From assembly GCA_043742865.1 (NCBI GenBank), contig JAYTXR010000171.1, positions 1 to 5,590 of the forward strand: a stretch of DNA of 5,590 bases, read 5' to 3'. Each line of letters starts with the position of its first letter. Position 1 is the stretch's first letter. The notes under the pieces were generated by a model. That model saw nothing but the letters and a program-made list of their open reading frames with translations, was not told where the DNA came from and made no database searches. The position numbers and the translations under genes were made by a program. Positions 4,929-5,590 of this stretch are shown in pieces. The stretch is from PALSA-911 sp043742865 (GTDB lineage: Bacteria > Pseudomonadota > Alphaproteobacteria > Acetobacterales > Acetobacteraceae).

Positions 4929-5590
4929 ATGAACCTGTTCACGGTTCCCCCGCACGTCCCGTTTCTGGATGCGATCGCGGCGGAATTTCTGGGTGCGGAG
5001 GCGTCAACGCCGCTTGCCGCCGGCCTGATCCTGTTGCCGACGCGGCGCGCCGCACGCTCGCTGGCGGAGGCGTTTCTACGTGTATCCGGCGGCAGGCCGT
5101 TGCTGTTGCCGCGGATCGTGGCGCTGGGTGCGCTCGACGAGGCGCCGCTGACGCTCGCCGGCGCGCTCGATCTGCCGCCCGCCGTCGATCCCGCCCGCCG
5201 TGCGGCCGAGCTTTCGCGGCTGATCCTGGCGATGTCGGGCGCCAATGGCGCGCCCACCGGCGCGGATGCGGCCTGGAAGCTGGCGGTCGAGCTGGCCCGG
5301 CTGATGGACGAGGCCGAGCGGGCCGAGATCGATCTGGCCGAACGCCTGCCGGATGCCGCGGAGGCGGAATACGCGGCGCATTGGAACGCGACCCTGAGCT
5401 TTCTGCGGATCGTCACCCATGCCTGGCCGGACTGGCTGGCGGCCGAGCGGCTGATGAACCCGGCGGCGCGTCAGGTCGCGCTGCTGGATGCCCAGGCCGC
5501 CGCCTGGCTGGCCGAGCCGCCGCCGTTCCGGGTGCTGGCGGCCGGTGCGACCGGCGGTATTCCGGCGGTGGCGAGGCTGCTGCGGGTGGT
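4929..5590 (+). CDS. addB: Double-strand break repair protein AddB, N-terminal part
   Basis: The first 220 codons are present and the frame is open to the right edge; a full AddB is roughly 1000 residues. With AddA it forms a helicase-nuclease that resects DNA double-strand ends for RecA-dependent repair, the alphaproteobacterial counterpart of RecBCD. The N-terminus MNLFTVPPHVPFLDAIAAEF, then LILLPTRRAARSLAEAFLR (33-51), LLLPRIVALGALDE (58-71) and AAGATGGIPAVARLLRV (204-220) match alphaproteobacterial AddB, whose last block usually reads AGSTGSIPAT. The ATG at 4929 is 4 bp after the murU stop with only a weak purine patch upstream. The C-terminal nuclease domain and its iron-sulfur cysteines are outside the window. 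addA is expected next. Confidence 0.92.
   Translation, partial: MNLFTVPPHVPFLDAIAAEFLGAEASTPLAAGLILLPTRRAARSLAEAFLRVSGGRPLLLPRIVALGALDEAPLTLAGALDLPPAVDPARRAAELSRLILAMSGANGAPTGADAAWKLAVELARLMDEAERAEIDLAERLPDAAEAEYAAHWNATLSFLRIVTHAWPDWLAAERLMNPAARQVALLDAQAAAWLAEPPPFRVLAAGATGGIPAVARLLRV

Noticed and set aside
4277..5416. 379-codon minus-strand frame opposite murU and addB
   Set aside because: Composition is Ala/Arg/Ser-rich without motifs, and the opposite strand encodes two well-recognised proteins.
1..5590. Defence system, toxin-antitoxin pair, mobile element, CRISPR or structured RNA gene
   Set aside because: Every long stretch is accounted for by recognised housekeeping genes, the largest gap is 121 bp, and no direct-repeat array, terminal inverted repeat, tRNA-like fold or transposase-like sequence was seen.

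Overview
This is an ordinary, gene-dense chromosomal stretch of a GC-rich alphaproteobacterium. The eipB (DUF1849) gene, a thioredoxin-reductase-like ferredoxin--NADP+ reductase and the order tsaE - sugar kinase - nucleotidyltransferase - addB all point to Alphaproteobacteria. The very high GC and the protein wording suggest Rhodospirillales/Acetobacteraceae, but that family-level guess is inference. I see no mobile element, CRISPR array, tRNA, rRNA or prophage gene, and base composition looks uniform.

Layout. At the left edge is the 5' part of a minus-strand class I glutamine amidotransferase-like hydrolase (peptidase C26 family). It diverges across 45 bp from tadA (tRNA adenosine deaminase, plus strand), which has a strong ribosome binding site followed at once by a run of ten C. 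tadA converges, with only 6 bp between stop codons, on a minus-strand gene for a secreted EipB-family envelope protein. A 121-bp spacer with a small perfect hairpin separates eipB from the next minus-strand gene, the ferredoxin--NADP+ reductase. A 105-bp divergent spacer (2641-2745) then separates that reductase from a plus-strand operon running off the right edge: tsaE (tRNA t6A modification), amgK-like (cell-wall sugar kinase), murU-like (nucleotidyltransferase) and addB (double-strand break repair, 5' part only). The first two junctions of the operon are 4-bp ATGA overlaps and the third is a 4-bp gap, so the four genes are almost certainly co-transcribed, and the first two junctions probably translationally coupled.

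How the genes work together. AmgK and MurU would form a short peptidoglycan recycling route: MurNAc to MurNAc-1-phosphate to UDP-MurNAc, by-passing the first steps of de novo synthesis. TsaE and TadA both act on tRNA anticodon-loop bases (A37 and A34) but lie in different transcription units. EipB acts in the periplasm on envelope integrity. I found no convincing undescribed system. The points most worth a second look are the C10 tract at the start of tadA, the missing Shine-Dalgarno sequences for both genes of the divergent pair, an unusual Phe in the kinase catalytic loop, and the embedding of a cell-wall recycling pair between tRNA modification and DNA repair genes.
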